Below, piece after piece: positions 62,680-64,000 of a stretch of 64,000 nt of DNA. How positions within the stretch are numbered: the first letter of the stretch is position 1; each line of letters begins with the position of its first letter. The DNA lies in NCBI GenBank assembly GCA_008694505.1, contig VZDJ01000116.1, positions 21,003,057 through 21,067,056 on the forward strand, read 5' to 3'. The notes beneath the pieces are model-generated. The model saw only the letters and a program-made list of their open reading frames with translations, was not told where the DNA came from and ran no database searches. This DNA comes from Cyanoderma ruficeps (Eukaryota > Chordata > Aves > Passeriformes > Timaliidae). The position numbers and the translations under genes are program-made.

Positions 62680-64000
62680 TATTGTGACAGCTGATGCTCC
62701 TGCATTTCCTCAAGGTGATTGTGTGCTGTGTTGTCATTGCTATGAGGAAGAATGTGTTTGCAGAGAGATCTTGGCAAACTGTTTGAGTTCTCAAATTTCC
62801 TTCTGTTTAAACTCCATACCTCACATTATGAACTGAAGAGGAAAGGCAGGAGCATAGTTACAGTTTTGTTTCTCCTTAAGTACAAACACTTTTTTAAAAT
62901 TACTTTTTAAATTCCCTTTCTGAGCTGGAAGCAGAGAAGCAGCTGGAAGCAGCTTTGTGGTCAAACCAGATTCACAGCAGGGTGATTAAGCACCATCACA
63001 GCCTAGCTGTTAAGGATCCTCCTGGGGAGAATTGCCAAATATTTTGAGTGGTCCTAGTATCATATGAATTCATTTCCAGTGCAGTCAGGCAATGGCATGA
63101 ATGGATTGTAAAAGATACTGTGTGGTCTCTCCAGAGACTGCCTTTAGCAGCAGAAATCCTCCTCAGTTCAGTCTAGAAGGATTAGACCACCAGACATCAC
63201 TGCCTGTCTGATGGATCTTTTGTGAGAATTTTTGCTCTGGTTAATTGTGAAGAAAATTCTGCCCACATGACAAAAGGACCCAACACAAGTGAAAAATGTG
63301 TCAGGAATGGAAATGCTCCTAAGGTTCCTTGAGAGCCCAGGTGGTCATGGTGGCTGGTGGTGCTTTGCTATTTGAAGCAAAATATATGAAGCTCATAATG
63401 CTGCTAACCTTGTTCTTTGGACAGTGTGTTTCATTCTCCACATTTGTCAGTTGGATGTGTTCCTTGAAAATCACATTTGCTTGGAAAGAAAATATAGTAA
63501 GGGCTGGTAAGAAACTGACAGCAGTGCAATAGGGTTATGCAAAAGAGAATGTAAAGAATATCAAATAATTGACTTTGCAAATCCGAGGTTTTTTCATCCT
63601 TGTATCTGTCAGCAGCTTAGCATAGAGAGATTCTACAGGAACAGACCATAAGCAGTAAAGCTGTCACAGCACAGACTTTGGACAGGCAGAAATAATTCTT
63701 GTTGAACCCAAGGTCAGTGACAAATACAGAGTATAAAAGGAAAGCACGAACCCTAAACACAGAAATTTGTATCTCCATCCTCACAAAGGACAATTGCAGG
63801 TTTAAACCAACATTTTTAGCAGACTGTATTTGTCACCTGTAGTTCCTTTTTCCTCCCATTGAGGTGAGGACTTGGATGTACCAGATATTTTGGAAGTACA
63901 TTTGTAAACACTGTTAAGATATTCTAGAATAAATTTCTCAATGTGTAAGGTATAATTTTACATATCACTCTGACTCCATGGGTAGATTTCCACACAGTTG
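62680..64000. other. No gene recognised
   Basis: Sequence downstream of the CR1 3' end. I see no repeat, RNA gene or recognisable coding segment. A GGAAGCAG-type word is repeated at 62925-62955 (two copies about 16 bases apart). The 67-codon frame at 63329-63532 is not recognisable. Confidence 0.6.

Noticed and set aside
62534..62836. 100-codon plus-strand open frame
   Set aside because: It starts inside the CR1 3' UTR and runs out of it, so it is a repeat artefact.
1..64000. Prokaryotic-type systems (operons, CRISPR arrays, toxin or defence islands, prophage)
   Set aside because: The window is CR1-bearing vertebrate sequence with no dense coding, no regularly spaced repeats and no recognisable bacterial genes.

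Overview
This window looks like vertebrate nuclear DNA, most probably from a bird (a turtle or crocodilian is possible). The diagnostic evidence is five fragments of CR1 non-LTR retrotransposons. One keeps the CR1 3' terminus (two tandem copies of the ATTCTRTG octamer), and others show the conserved 3' UTR block and reverse-transcriptase coding. There are assembly Ns, A/T-rich intergenic or intronic composition, scattered microsatellites, and no dense coding. No operons, CRISPR arrays, phage, tRNA or rRNA genes were seen.

Layout. Positions 1-9,000 are unremarkable single-copy sequence. An AT-rich stretch at 9,060-9,500 holds strong splice signals and a tiny two-exon reading frame with a signal-peptide-like start. 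Positions 9,500-27,240 are mostly featureless apart from local direct repeats and small CpG clusters. An internally deleted minus-strand CR1 lies at 27,244-27,520. Positions 29,900-32,280 are AT-rich, very poor in reading frames, carry a 31-bp palindrome with a neighbouring third arm, and have many homeodomain-type ATTA/TAAT words. A C-homopolymer assembly gap lies at 33,381-33,420. Minus-strand CR1 fragments lie at 38,545 and 43,488, and a plus-strand CR1 reverse-transcriptase fragment at 44,700. A compact CpG-rich patch at 48,430-48,670 is the most promoter-like sequence in the window. From it, three splice-compatible open segments can be chained in one frame to 49,428. The rest, 49,430-62,333, shows only low-complexity tracts. 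A CR1 with a preserved 3' end closes the window at 62,334-62,679.

No protein-coding gene could be recognised by homology. None of the open frames (up to about 190 codons) resembles a family I know, and their number and lengths are what chance gives in 64 kb. The window is best read as an intergenic region or a very long intron, with a few low-confidence exon and promoter hypotheses. There is no set of genes here whose joint function could be described.
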